Shown: one piece after another, positions 1-11,926 of the stretch
Numbering within the stretch: the first letter of the stretch is position 1
Layout of the letters: each line of letters starts with the position of its first letter
Origin: Hoplostethus atlanticus
Lineage: Eukaryota > Chordata > Actinopteri > Trachichthyiformes > Trachichthyidae
Direction: 5' to 3'
Length of the DNA stretch: 64,000 nt
Assembly (NCBI GenBank): GCA_034670405.1
Contig: JAXDDX010000001.1
Span: forward strand, 12,633,501 to 12,697,500
The notes under the pieces: generated by a model
The model's database searches: none
What the model was told of the DNA's origin: nothing
What the model saw: only the letters and a program-made list of their open reading frames with translations
Position numbers and translations under genes: made by a program

Positions 1-80
1 ACACACACGCACACACACAAGATAGTTACTCTTCTCTCCACACCTCACGAAAATCTGTGGCAACTCGTGGATGTAATCCA

Positions 81-253
81 CTGTAATATAGAGGAGGGGA
101 ATTCCACAGCCCACCAGGAAATATTACACATTTCCACTGCATGACTGGATATAGTGAATAGTGCCTTACAAAATCCATTTTCATATCTCCCAAATTCCAT
201 TTTATTTTCTCCCCATTTTCAGATTTGTTCCACTTTATTTTTCCAAGATTCTG
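81..253. repeat. Duplicated segment, copy 1
   Basis: Matches 2588-2772 almost base for base (from ctgtaatatagaggagggga to ccaagattctgga), apart from an 8-base insertion (tgtttcag) in the second copy and a few changes. Ends in a (CA)n run. Confidence 0.85.
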
Positions 254-271
254 GATTTTCTCTGGACTGTA

Positions 272-272
<1 letters not shown>

Positions 273-303
<31 letters not shown>
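273..303. repeat. (CA)n microsatellite
   Basis: About 15 CA units at the end of duplicated segment copy 1. Copy 2 lacks it. Confidence 0.95.
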
Positions 304-305
<2 letters not shown>

Positions 306-634
306 GAAGTGTTTCTTACATTGATTAACTGTGGCTGATCTCTCCTCCATAACAAGGAGATAAATAACAGCCCATTGAACAGTGAATGGGTTGGCCCTGA
401 ACCCTCACATCTCTACTCCGCTCTACTCCACAGTCTCTGACCCTGGGGTCCCGCGGCATCGCCAGCTCTCTCGTTAAATGCCCTCATGCTTTTGGGGGTG
501 TAGTATAGACCCCTTTTCAGTTAGTATACATGATGACGTTTTTTTTGTGGGCGGAGCTTAGGTGGAGGCAGAACCCGGCCGGAACACGTTAGCCAACAAC
601 GCTGGCTAGCAAGTTTCGTTGGCTTGTTTTTAAC

Positions 635-993
635 ATGGCTGAAGAAAATAACGCTATATCTGAATATTTACGGTCACTCACTCTCCAGGACCGCGAGTGT
701 TACTTGAACAAGTTAACATTAACCAACGGGACCAGATTGGCCGACCCAACGATCTGACAGGACTACCTACTGTGGAATGGCCAGACATTTACACCTACCT
801 GATAGAGAAACCAAGCGTGTATAGTAAAGAGAAACTGAGGGCGTATAAATCTTTAGATGCCTATAACTATGTCCTGAATGGTCATGTACAAGACTTAAAA
901 TACAAAGATTTACCAGATGAGTTTTGTGTCGTGCGATCCGAACACACACACACACACACACCTGACACACATAACGTTACAACTAAAAGTTAG
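635..993 (+). pseudogene. Start of YqaJ-type transposon-associated protein, frameshifted
   Basis: An ATG at 635 opens [20 protein letters not shown], then [17 protein letters not shown] and a stop. The following [20 protein letters not shown] and [18 protein letters not shown] are in another frame. I recognise the combined pattern from fish and cnidarian proteins annotated with SWIM or YqaJ domains. Broken by a frameshift and truncated. Confidence 0.5.
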
Positions 994-1120
994 CTAATGC
1001 GCTAAGAGAGTTACGAGAGAAATCACCTAATGTTATTCCTCCTAGTTCCCCAATTTGTGATTAGGTGGGCATGACAAATCTTTAGACACATATCCATACC
1101 TAAAACAGACAATACTTTAT

Positions 1121-1312
1121 TTAACCTATGAAGTGTGCGCTGCAAACACGAGCATTTTTGATGATCGCCTCAGTCCAATCCTTTCGTTTTATCGCGTTTA
1201 ACCATAGTTGTCTTTGATTTTTTTTACTGGCAGTGGCAGCTGGTATACGATAAAATTTCAAGTTGGAGCCTCTCCTTCGATTCTGGCATCCAACAACACA
1301 GCAAGATGACAT
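1121..1312 (-). CDS. THAP zinc-finger domain, truncated
   Basis: Sixty-three codons: MSSCCVVGCQNRRRGSNLKF then YRIPAA, RQLWLNAIKRKDW, and CSAHFIG. This has the C2CH zinc ligands of a THAP DNA-binding domain (CxxxC early, CxxH late). It stops right after the domain, where the first exon of fish THAP genes often ends. Most likely part of the transposon fragment. Confidence 0.6.
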   Translation of the reverse strand: MSSCCVVGCQNRRRGSNLKFYRIPAATASKKNQRQLWLNAIKRKDWTEAIIKNARVCSAHFIG

Positions 1313-1960
1313 TTTCGGTGAATGGTAGCCTCTTACTCTGCTGCTCTGAGGTGAGGTGATGCCTCCAATTTTGCTTTGTTTTGCCTCCAGCTAACACCGT
1401 GACATAATCGTGACGTAGGCGCTAAAAGGGTCTATTCTGAGGGGTGCAGGCATCCGATTTGCATATATAAATGCAGTTGTGTGTGCAATTAGTGTTTCTG
1501 TGTTAGTGTTTTAAGTTGCAACAGGTAGGGCTGAACAGACACTAAATGAAAACTGATACTGCAATATGACAGACTGCAGGATCCTGCATTGTAAACCAAC
1601 ACATCTAAGCAGTGCACCAAAAAAGGATCATATTTTGTCATGAACGTTGACTAAGCATTCTAGATGAGGTAATTCTTATGTTTAGCCTTTATTTTTTTAC
1701 GTCTATTATGACTGTAATCAGGTGATGGCACATTTTCTATGTTATGGAAACTGTCCATGTGGTGAAACCTGAGGTCTTTCTGGGAGCTGGCAAAGACAGT
1801 TACGCTGGGGTATCACAAGTTTCCTTTTAGTGTAATCTAGCACACTGGCACTTCCCCCCTGCTCCTGCCTCCTCTAGTATAGCAGTTCAGATACGACACG
1901 CAGTCTCACAAACACACACACAAACATCAACACTGACCCTAGCAGGCGGGGAGGAAACCA

Positions 1961-1992
1961 AATTAATTAATTAATTAATTAATTAATTAATA
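1961..1992. repeat. (AATT)n microsatellite
   Basis: Eight perfect aatt units. The rest of 1441-2587 shows no gene. Confidence 0.9.
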
Positions 1993-2587
1993 ACAGAGAG
2001 GTGTGATATCACCCATTAATGGCAATTAATTAACAATGTTGCCACATTATGGCAACATCAGAATGATCCAGGATACCAGATCCAAAAATCAGAGCCAATC
2101 CCACCTAGTCTGCACACAGAGCCATGATGACCCTCCAAAGAGGGTTTTAACAGCCTAGTGTTAAAACCATGACGTAATCAAGCCTTAACACTTTCATAAT
2201 AAAATACTCTCCCTGCTGCAAAAGTCTTCAAAGTGTGTCAAACATTGACGACGAGCCTGATGCAAACTCAACACAGAAACTGCAGTTCAGCCCTTAAAAC
2301 TACAGGTTATCACCATCTGACACAGAGTGCCCAGAGTGCCAATCATTTTCAGGACCAGGACAAAATCTCTGTGTAAGGCCCGCTACTCAGAAACAACTTT
2401 TAGAACAGATGAAGAAAACGGATGAGAGAGGATGAGCTTGGTAACCATTTAGTCTCGATTAAACTGATTAAACTGTTTCTCTGTGGACTGTAATTACTAA
2501 GCAGGGTTGGGTCTAATAAGACCTTGCATTATTCTTACAATTCGAACCCTGCAATAAATTGTACTTTAAATGGTAGCCTTTTCAAAA

Positions 2588-2772
2588 CTGTAATATAGAG
2601 GAGGGGAATTCCACAGTGTTTCAGCCCACCAGGAAATATTACACATTTCCACTGCATGACTGGATATAGTGAATAGTGCCTTACAAAATCCATTTTCATA
2701 TCTCCCAAATTCCATTTCATTTTTTCCCCATTTTCAGATTTGTTCCACTTTATTTTTCCAAGATTCTGGATT
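2588..2772. repeat. Duplicated segment, copy 2
   Basis: Direct repeat of 81-253, 2.5 kb away, same orientation. Either a dispersed repeat or a local duplication. No coding content. Confidence 0.85.
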
Positions 2773-3715
2773 TAATAATTTAAAAAAAACAATTACAGTC
2801 CATAATTCTTATAATCCCAATTTTGTTGCCTTAGTCAATGTAACTGGTGAGACTAAAACTAAATCACTATAACATATAATAACTATTTATATGCATCATA
2901 AACAATACAAGCAGCATTATTAGTCTTCACCCAAAAAGCAACTGTTAGATGAAGATGCAAACATTCACACACAATCACATTATGAGAACCTGCAAAACAC
3001 AGCACCGCTAAGAAGTGCCATTGCTTAGTACTTGTAAACGATTGGCACTATCTTTAATTACTAAATATGTGTACAGTGATCTTATCCTTAAGCGTTGCAC
3101 AGACAGGAACCCCCGCCCCTCAATATGAAAACGTATTGTACCTAGTCCTATGCACATACTAACACTGATGACTGTTTATCACCCCATAATAAACCCACGT
3201 GTATTTGTTGAAGTACAGGCAAGCACATGCACACAACATACACACACAGCATCCCATATGATCGTAACTGGTGATATTTATGTTTTAACTTAAAATTGAA
3301 GGATTGCATGGTTCTTTACGATTTGAGAAAATTCTACAACTTGCTTTCATAATAGAAACCAACCAAAATAACAAATGTTTTACTATTTCTACAACGATTT
3401 TGCATTGGTCTGAATTCCTTTTTTAAACCCAGATTCTGCAATTTCCACAAAATAGAACACAACGGGTCCTGAGTAAAGTTGGCAGCATTTACACAAGCAG
3501 CAGCCCCATACACTAAGCTAGAGTTGAGTGAGAGGTGTATATCGATTGCAGAGGCGCTACCGTGAGAACTCTCTTCCAGCCTCTGCCTCTGTAAAGGGAA
3601 GAGCATTGGGTCTACTGTCTTTAACCTGCTCTATAAATACACACAGTGGCTAAGCCCACCCAACCCAGCAGCCTAGGAACAAACATCAAGGGTCAGGGGT
3701 CAGTCGCAAACCCTG

Positions 3716-3720
<5 letters not shown>

Positions 3721-3767
<47 letters not shown>
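3721..3767. repeat. (GT)n microsatellite followed by GA-rich run
   Basis: About 23 GT units followed by gagagagagtgagagagatg. No gene was seen between 2773 and 7280 in either strand; the open frames there are short and resemble nothing known to me. Confidence 0.95.
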
Positions 3768-3772
<5 letters not shown>

Positions 3773-6700
3773 GAGAGAGTGAGAGAGATGGTAAGCAAGA
3801 GACAGAGACAGAATGATAGAATGACAAATGGTGAGGCAAAGAATGGTAATTTTGCTGTTTAGGGTATAAACTAAAAAAGGAAGATTTATGTGGTGTCTGG
3901 AAATGTTATAATCTTATAATCCTGGTGTCTTCGTAAAAAGCTGCAAGGATGATAACAGCAGGCCTAAGAGTTAAGCCTGAATGTATTTGTATCTCAGAGA
4001 CCAACAGGTGTAACACAATCCACAATGATGCCATCTAGCCTTTATAGTGTCATCTCTCTGCATTAACAGAGTGCAGTGTGCATTCGGCCAAGCACCTTTA
4101 ATGGTTTAAGACGATGGGCCATATGTCATCTTGTGTGCTGTCTTTTTCTCAATTTAATGATGCAGCTCAATAATAATGTTGAAAATGTCAGCATTCATTA
4201 TTTTATTCCCAGGCAAGGTTTTCTCTGGGGAAAAATGACATTCTGTGAGAGAGCAACCTGCTTTAAGACATATAAAGGCCAACTGTACAGTTGTAAAAAG
4301 TAACTTAGGGAGAAAGAAAACTGCACGAGCGAGGGAGGGGAAGAGAATCTTGGCACAATGAAGGCTGCTAAAAGTGCGTTTGCTCTCTGGGGGCAGAGAG
4401 AGACAGATTCAATATGGAGCAGTGTTAGCCTAGATTCCCCCACTAGATGTTGGGGAAAGCATTTAGGTCCCAGGAGAGCTGGAACGGCACTGAGCCACTT
4501 ATCAAACCCTGGAGTAGGACACTCCCATAGTAAAGAGCTGTCAGATTCAAACTAATGGTTTATGGTACACCAGCTAAAGCCGTTGCCGCTCCAAGGAAAA
4601 ACCACATGTAGTATTAATGCAGGTGCCCCACAGGCACACACACACAAATGAATGCATGCATGCAAAGAGGTACATTTTTTTAAAATACACGTGTGTGTAC
4701 AGCCATTGCTGACTGCTGGAGTTCAGAGAGTGCATGTCTCCCCTGACTTCTTACAGCCGACGTATCCATGCAGCTTTGTCTCTATTGGGCAGCTGTCTGG
4801 CATCTATGATTTCCCTCATGACAGACTCACCCCACAGGTAAAGCTGAAGCACCAGTTGGTCATTCAAACTAAGGCTTGGCAGTGCTCAACTGAGGTTCCA
4901 GAGAGAGATGAGCGTTTTCCCAAATCCTGACATTTACAGTAAGAGCGTGACCTCCGGGTGGCTTCTTCCATAGAGGTCTAATCTACAGTATATGTTTGGA
5001 CATGATATTTTCTGACCATTCCTAAGGGCAAAGCATGGAAGTTGAGACATCTGTTGCTGTAGTTTTCTGGTAGAAGAAGCAGTGATAAAAGATTCACCAC
5101 TCACCGCCCTCGGAAAGTGACTCAGACAGCTCTTCACGCTCTCACCAATTCTGTTTTTTTCCTTCATTCACTATCACTCTTCATTTGCCATTCCTGGCAG
5201 AGGAAAGCCAGTTCTAGTTGATAGGCTTAGGGACCAACACCATTAAATCTCCCTGCCTGATTAGTACAGGGCAGATTCTCACATGGCTTTGGATGAGGAC
5301 AGCAAACCTCCCATCAAAACAAAAACCTCAATGACCCAAAATTAGATAGGTTGAGGAACCCAACTCAAACTGTGCCTAGATAGAGACATGTTTGGTTATA
5401 TAAGATTTAAGATCAATCTAATGAAAGGAAAGACAAATATTTGAGACTACATAGAGTAGATAACAAACCAAAGAGGGCAGGCAATAAAGGGTTGTTTTTA
5501 TGGATCTCTTGGTCATTTCTGTGCCAGTTATCAGCAGCACTATTGAAATGGTGCTTTACCAACTCTGCAACTGACACAGTCTGACGTTTTGCGGTCATTC
5601 AATATCAGATCAATTTTTTACAATGCAAGTCAGTCGGACATAACCTAGTCTGAAAGACAGAGTGGAGCACAGCACCCAAGTTCAGAATGGGGCAACAAGG
5701 CAAAGAAGAAATCACCAGAGAAAAAAAAGCGGTAAACAAGAGCCAGATTGTTAAACACTGTTTCTCACTCAGCTTCGATTTCCCAAATGTCACCAGACTT
5801 CACTTCTAGTACTCTGGTAATCATTTCCATTTGTACTGACTACCTTCTCTTCTGATGAGTCTCTTTTGCTGCACATCCCAGTAAAACCTTAACCATTAAC
5901 TAAAGTGCACCACTGTGTTATTCTCTTCTCTAGCAGAGCCCAACTACACTTAATACCACAAAATGAAGGATAATGAGCTCTTCTATTTGTCTCTACTGAG
6001 AGTAGGCAGAGATGGATGAGGTGAAACTGAACAAGTGAAATCTCCAGTTATTCATGATCTCATCAAGACCACATCTCACCCATCTCTTCATTTCTAGTCA
6101 AGTTAATCACATTCAGACACTGCAGTCTGTGTCATGAGAATCACTCTCCAAAATACCCTAACATTAGCTGTAAATGCTTCAATATTAGCCGAGAGAGGAC
6201 TTCGCAGAAAGGCTTGTTGACAACCATCATGTGTTGATAGTGAACACTTCAGAAAGGTTAAAGCTTTGGCAGCACACCCACAACAGAGGGGTTATGCTAC
6301 TGCAGAGATGGCTTGGCCTGCACTGCATATATTTGACATTGAACTGTCTTCAGCCCTCATATGTCTCCTTAGAGTCGCCTGCACTTACGCACTGCACTAT
6401 GTAAGCAATACATCTCGCATTGCATGATATCACGATGATGTGTGGTGTTGTAATGTAACTGCAGTGTTTCCATTGGTTAGTATAGGTTATTAAGAGGTAA
6501 TGGCTACGGTTAGCTTTCCTATGGCTGATCTGCACTACTACATGGGTTTTTATAGGCTATCCATTCCGTTGATGGTCAAATCATTAACCGCTAACGTTAT
6601 ACTTGTTGAAGGTAAAGCCAACAAACATGAGAAAATCCCACAAAGCGAGCCACCTGTGCTTGTCACAGCCAGTCCAGACATCGGCTAGGTTCATGGTTGC

Positions 6701-7289
6701 CATGCAAACAAGTGACAACCAAGCTACAGCCGCACGGGGCATCGTCCGTTCAGCTAACTCGCTAATGTGGTACTGTAGGTTTACTTTACAGTTAGTACCC
6801 AGCCAGCCGGTAACCTAACAGAGATATACACCACCACCACTGACCAAATCATTCCAAAATGTTGCCTCGTTAAAGCACCTACAATTATCTTTGGATCACG
6901 TACAAAAATAAATCAAATCATTGTGCCAACCAGTGCTACTTGGGCTTCGCTAGCTAGCTAGCACATCAAACATCTCAAGAAAAGCAACTAACGTTCGCTA
7001 CAATAGCAAGTAACGTTATGTTCCTCGCCGTGCTGATGTGGTATTCTCAGATGAAGAGTTACACATACACTTACTCGGTGTCGATATCGGTTACGCACAT
7101 GTAGTTGTTTCAGACCTTCCTTCACAGTCCTTTGCTCTGGCACAGCTTCATCGCACGGGCAGTGTGAGACGGCCAGGCTGGAGCAGCGGGCTGCAGCAGA
7201 CGGCTGGACGGCTACAAGTTCCTCCGTTTCAACAACATGGAGAGTGGGACTGGGTCCTGCTGCGGTTCAGCTGGTTACCACAGGAGCTG

Positions 7290-7306
7290 CAGCGCCCCCT
7301 GTGGCC
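7290..7306 (-). promoter_or_regulatory. Candidate CTCF-type site
   Basis: The minus strand reads CCACAGGGGGCGCTG, matching the strongest CAGGGGGCGC core of the CTCF motif, though the flanking CCA spacing is one base off. It sits in a GC-richer island (about 7120-7340) in otherwise AT-rich DNA. Motif match only. Confidence 0.3.
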
Positions 7307-7379
7307 ACAGGCGGATACAACTGGTCCAAGTCGGATGCACGCTATGCACGTGTCACTAGAATGGTAAATACGGTCGTAG

Positions 7380-8060
7380 TCGCCATAGTACTTTTACAAT
7401 TTGGTATATAATAGATTCTAGGTCTAAATTGATAGTAAATAATTCTTACTGGTAGCTTTATGTTACTGATAATAACTATTCTCATTTGGATATCAACATG
7501 TGATATGTGAGATAAGTATTTTTTACTAGCAGTTTTTCATTACTTACTAGTCACTATTTTAATTAGCACTAGTCTCTGTTATTATCTAATGATCTATTAT
7601 TAGTTATTAGGTGTAACTATTTATTAAAGCGTAGTTGCTGTTGAACTCTGAACCACTACTGGTGGACTAGTCGTTTTTCAATAATGACTAGTTTTTATTC
7701 CATTTGACACATCAACATTTTCAGTTTGACAAATAAAACCTACAATTGTATCATCAGTATCTAGTTTCGACTGGCCATTATTATCTGACAAGTAATTATT
7801 CTATTGATATATCTATTGATTATAGTTACTAGTTACTTTAAAATAGTGACTAGTGAATAATACAATTCTAAATTGTGTAGCCCTATAAGATTCAATTACT
7901 TGTAAAAATGAAATTAGTCATGAGTAACTATAAAATAAGCTACTAGTATTTATTAAATTATTAGTTAAAAGAGAAAAGTGACTCGTAAAAGCTAAACAAG
8001 TCACTAGTTCAAATTAAGTTAAAACTAGTATCTATTATTATTATTAGTGTTTTTTTTCTT
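7380..8060. repeat. AT-rich stretch with many CTAGT motifs
   Basis: Palindromic actagt and its half-sites recur about every 30-60 bases (for example ttactagtcac, tgactagtt, gtcactagttc) in both orientations, with no fixed period. Looks like a decayed repeat. No coding content. Confidence 0.55.
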
Positions 8061-8099
8061 TGTAGTTAGTGGACCAGCTGATGCTATTCCCACAGTCTC

Positions 8100-8190
8100 T
8101 CACTATTATTATTATTAGTAATAATAATATACTATATATATATATGATATATTATATACCATATATATACCTTATATATATTAACTGTAT
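8100..8190. repeat. (TA)n / ATT low-complexity run
   Basis: Alternating tatata and attatt tracts. From here to 9600 I see no gene. Confidence 0.8.
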
Positions 8191-9626
8191 TGGGATTTAT
8201 TTTTGTATTATTATTGTATCAGCGTTGTCATTGTGTTTTTTTGTTGCAAGATGAATTTCCCACATGGACAATAAAAGTGAACTGAGAGCCATCCCACCTG
8301 TGTTTTCCTTGACTGAATAGGTGCATGAATACTCATTTGTGACTGTTTTGTTTTTCATATTTTCAGTTGAGAGCTGAAAAAGAAAGACTTTCTGCACCAA
8401 TTAGAATCTGAAATATCCCAACGTAATCCATTATCGTGGATTTATTGTCACTCAAGCATTTGATCTCATCATTATAAATTTGGAGCACCCAGTTATTTTT
8501 GTGTCCCATTTTAATCTCTGTACTTTGCTGGTTGCATAGGCAGGATAAAGCCTGCAGCTCCCTGTGCACCTCTCTTTACTGAGACTAACACCGTAGGAAA
8601 CTAGAAGGAGGAAACCAAAAGCTATCTATTTTTGGATCCAACTTTGGGATCTGTGTGACATGAAATAATGATGATGACAATAACATATAGAGCTGCAACT
8701 CTGAAGCGTAGGGAAAAGAAATGGGGAAAGAGAAGAGAGAGGGGACATGTAGGAAGCAAGAAATACCAACATATACATGCCTGCATATCCCATTCAGTGA
8801 CTGATGCTGACATGCCAACAACATCTTATAACATGCCATGAGCTGCAGCCCCACAGAGTGCCCTGTACTGTGAAAATAATTGCCCTCAGAAACGCCCCCA
8901 AAATGTACAAAATCCCCAGTGTGTAGGTCTGCTGTAAGATGTAAAATTAGAACTTTTTGAAGTGGCCTGGCAGACTCTGTATAAAAGCCTTTTACTCTTT
9001 AAGTAAGAAACAGAAATGGCATCCATTATTTATTCATCCCACGAGGGCGCATTTAGCTACCTGGCTGCAACCTCAAAGTTGCTCTGAATAATGCAGAGGT
9101 GTGCCAGCTCAATCCTCCTCTGCAGCAGGCAGCATATTCTTGAGACTGTATTGTCTTGCTGCCTTTGATCCTTTCATTTCACTGAAACAATTTGGAAATT
9201 ATTTGCATGATGAATTTATCAGATCGCTGCCAGGAAAGAAGAAAGAACGGTTAATACTGTAACTGTCAGGCAAACCATGGTATTTGTTTTTTAAATGATG
9301 TTAGCTTGTAAATTTTGATACATCAGAAAAAACAGAATTTGTTTTGAGTGATATTGGTTTTGTAACAGGTATCAAAAATCCTGGTTGTGAATGGATAAAG
9401 CTGACAGGGACAGAAAAATGTAAATCCATTGGAAAGGCTATGTGCTATTACGTAAAAGAGAGAACTGGACCACACACACACACACACCCAAGCACACACA
9501 AAGACACAAACTACAGACAGGCACGTAGCCACAGACAAATCTAGAGAAAAAAGCCTAATAGCATCATTATTCCCATTTTGTTGGATGGATTGAAGAGTAT
9601 AGAAAATACTGAATCATTGCTCCTTT

Positions 9627-9637
9627 TTTATTTTATT
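9627..9637 (-). terminator. Candidate polyadenylation signals (two AATAAA)
   Basis: The plus strand reads tttattttatt, giving two overlapping AATAAA hexamers on the gene strand, about 1.6 kb past the stop codon. Confidence 0.3.
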
Positions 9638-11223
9638 TCTTTTGCATTGTACCAGCAAGCATCTCACAAAGGGTTTCAACCTCCTAAAACTTTGTGACTA
9701 TTTGCTATTTTTGTTGTTTCATAAAAAAATGGATCTAAGTGCTTTGAATCATTTTCAGAAACAAATACATATCTTACTGAAGTAAGCTAAAGTACATTAT
9801 GATGCAAAGGCAATACAACATTGACCTGTAAAAATTGTGTGTGGATGACCACACACATACAATTTAGAAAAAAACGTACCCGCCTCATGGAAAGATCTGC
9901 CCTTTAGAAGCTGAAAATAACATTTATACTCCTCCAGTGATCAAAACAACACAGGAATGCCCATAGATATATGAGATGTGCAGCAGGAAGTGACATAACA
10001 TTGCTATTTCTTCTAGGAACGCACAGTACAGATAAGAAAGACATTAACAAAACAAAACAAAACAATGGATGTGACCTCTCAGTCCTTCATAGTGAAAGCT
10101 GTTTCAGGCACTGGTACATTATGGGACTTCCAATACCATGTCTGTCAATGAAACGTTCACTTCCATGTTCAGATATTGCTTGAGTTCCTGAGTTGTTGTT
10201 TACAGCGACCGTTCAGTGGCATCTTCAGATATCATCAAAGTGAATATGTGTCAATCAAATGTGCGGAGAGTAGCATATGTTCCTAAACAGTTTCACAAAG
10301 CACTTTTCTATTTGTTTTTTACTACTGAGTATGTATCTATACATAAAAACTGTCAAAATAAACAGTGTAGGAAAAATGCATCCAGTGCATTATTCAGAAC
10401 AGTCTATACAAATGCAAAAAGACTCTAAAACAAACAAAACAAAACTTCTCTTCACTTAAGGCATTGCACAGTTCAAATTTTCTTAGGAAGTGCAAAGTTG
10501 CCCAAAAGGAATCAGCCCAATGTACTGACCATATGCAATAAAACGTAATATCCTAAGGTCCTCATAACGAGGTAAGATTATAAGAGTATGTCTTTTTCAG
10601 CTTGGGCCTCAATCACACAAAAACAATAACAAAAGTCTGCCACCTATTGGTATTAAGGGGTTACAAGTTCTGAATGTGCACATAATTATTTTTCCAGAAA
10701 ACTTGCAATGACATTATACCATATCATTTGTATCATTCGATGAAATACATATAATGTAACCATAAAACATACAAAACAACCATACATTTTTCTTTGACAA
10801 AAATGTCTCTTATAATACCTATACAGCATCCAACATAGTACCTGAGCAAAACCTTTTGTCTTCGATAAATCATGTAGTAAGCAAGCAAAATTCAAAATTC
10901 ATGTAAGCAATACAAAAATATGCAATTATAAGAAATAAACCTCATATATATTTGACAACATTTTATATACAATCGAAATATTTTTTGGTCAGCAGATATA
11001 GTTTATGTTCATAATTTTATCTCCATATACAGTTCCCTCCCTTATCAAACATTCTACATTTTTAACAAATAAATATCAGAAAATAGAGGCTTGAATCCAG
11101 AAGAATCTTAACAAGAGTGTAAGTGGTGGAATATAAAAAATAAATACAATCTATTAAAAGACTTCCCTTTGCTAATCTGTCCTCAAGCTGAGAGCAAAAG
11201 AGAGGAGTGGAAGCTGCCTGGGC
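9627..11223 (-). other. ptprj: Probable 3' UTR
   Basis: AT-rich sequence after the stop with no coding potential. The first AATAAA signals on the minus strand that I could find are two overlapping copies at 9627-9637. The real end could be nearer if a variant signal is used. Confidence 0.35.
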
Positions 11224-11382
11224 CTAAGCATTGTGGTAACCATTTCCGGGCAAACCTTTCTTGGGTTCTACATTCTCGTAAATAGTGAGTGCAGTGGCGT
11301 TTTGGTAGATTAAATCCACATTGGTTCCAGTTCTTGATCTGATGATGTCCATAGCACACTGGTTTAGGAACACATACTGGTC
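11224..11382 (-). CDS. ptprj: Exon 64: PTP C-terminus, tail and stop
   Basis: [44 protein letters not shown] then TAG. It includes the Q-loop Gln region and a short tail with two Tyr-x-Asn motifs (YENV and YHNA), possible SH2 docking sites of the Grb2 type. TIYEN matches the PTPRJ tail. Confidence 0.92.
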   Translation of the reverse strand, partial: DQYVFLNQCAMDIIRSRTGTNVDLIYQNATALTIYENVEPKKGLPGNGYHNA

Positions 11383-11891
11383 CTGTGGACAGAACAATTA
11401 CATAATTTGGTTGGTAAAATGATACCGTTCATTTTCCACAAACCATTTTTTGTGACAAAAATCCTGTCAGGGCTACACAAAAGTTTTTACAATGCAGGTG
11501 CGTTATATAGGACTGTATATAGGACTGCGGCCTACCTCTGTCTGCACCATGAGGGTCCGGTGCATGCGCAGGTCATGGATGATGCCGTACACATCCACAA
11601 TGCTCTCCCTCTCAATCTGGAAGATCAGACGGTCAATGGCTATGAAGGTACCTGTACGCCCTACGCCAGCACTGTGTGTAAAAAAAGTGGGAGACACAGA
11701 GAGAGATAGAGACAGCAATAGAAACAGGTAGGGAGACGAAGACAGATAGAAAAAATATTGATGAAAGAAAGCAAAAAGCAATGAAAGATTAAGCAATGGT
11801 TAGTTTCATCACTTTGAATTGAGGGCAACAGTGTGTGTTTTCAGTGTAGGGTTATCTCTGGGTAATGCATGTGTATGTGCATGTGTGTGCG

Positions 11892-11926
<35 letters not shown>

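Larger units (their letters stand above)
503..1434. mobile_element. DNA-transposon fragment with THAP and YqaJ-type gene starts
   Basis: Inverted ends about 15 bp long: tatagaccccttttcag near 503-519, and the complement of aaaagggtctatt near 1424-1435. Inside, divided between strands, are the first exon of a THAP zinc-finger protein (minus) and the first exon of a YqaJ-associated protein (plus). The size and missing catalytic parts suggest a non-autonomous derivative. The family is not assigned; Kolobok- or P-like elements are options because both use THAP domains. Confidence 0.5.

Noticed and set aside
3334-5800. Short open frames of 60-92 codons between 3.3 and 5.8 kb
   Set aside because: No shared motif, overlap on both strands, and lengths typical of random sequence.
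7038-7367. Plus-strand frame of 109 codons as a gene
   Set aside because: No domain, repeat or family resemblance, and the frame is explained by local GC-rich sequence.
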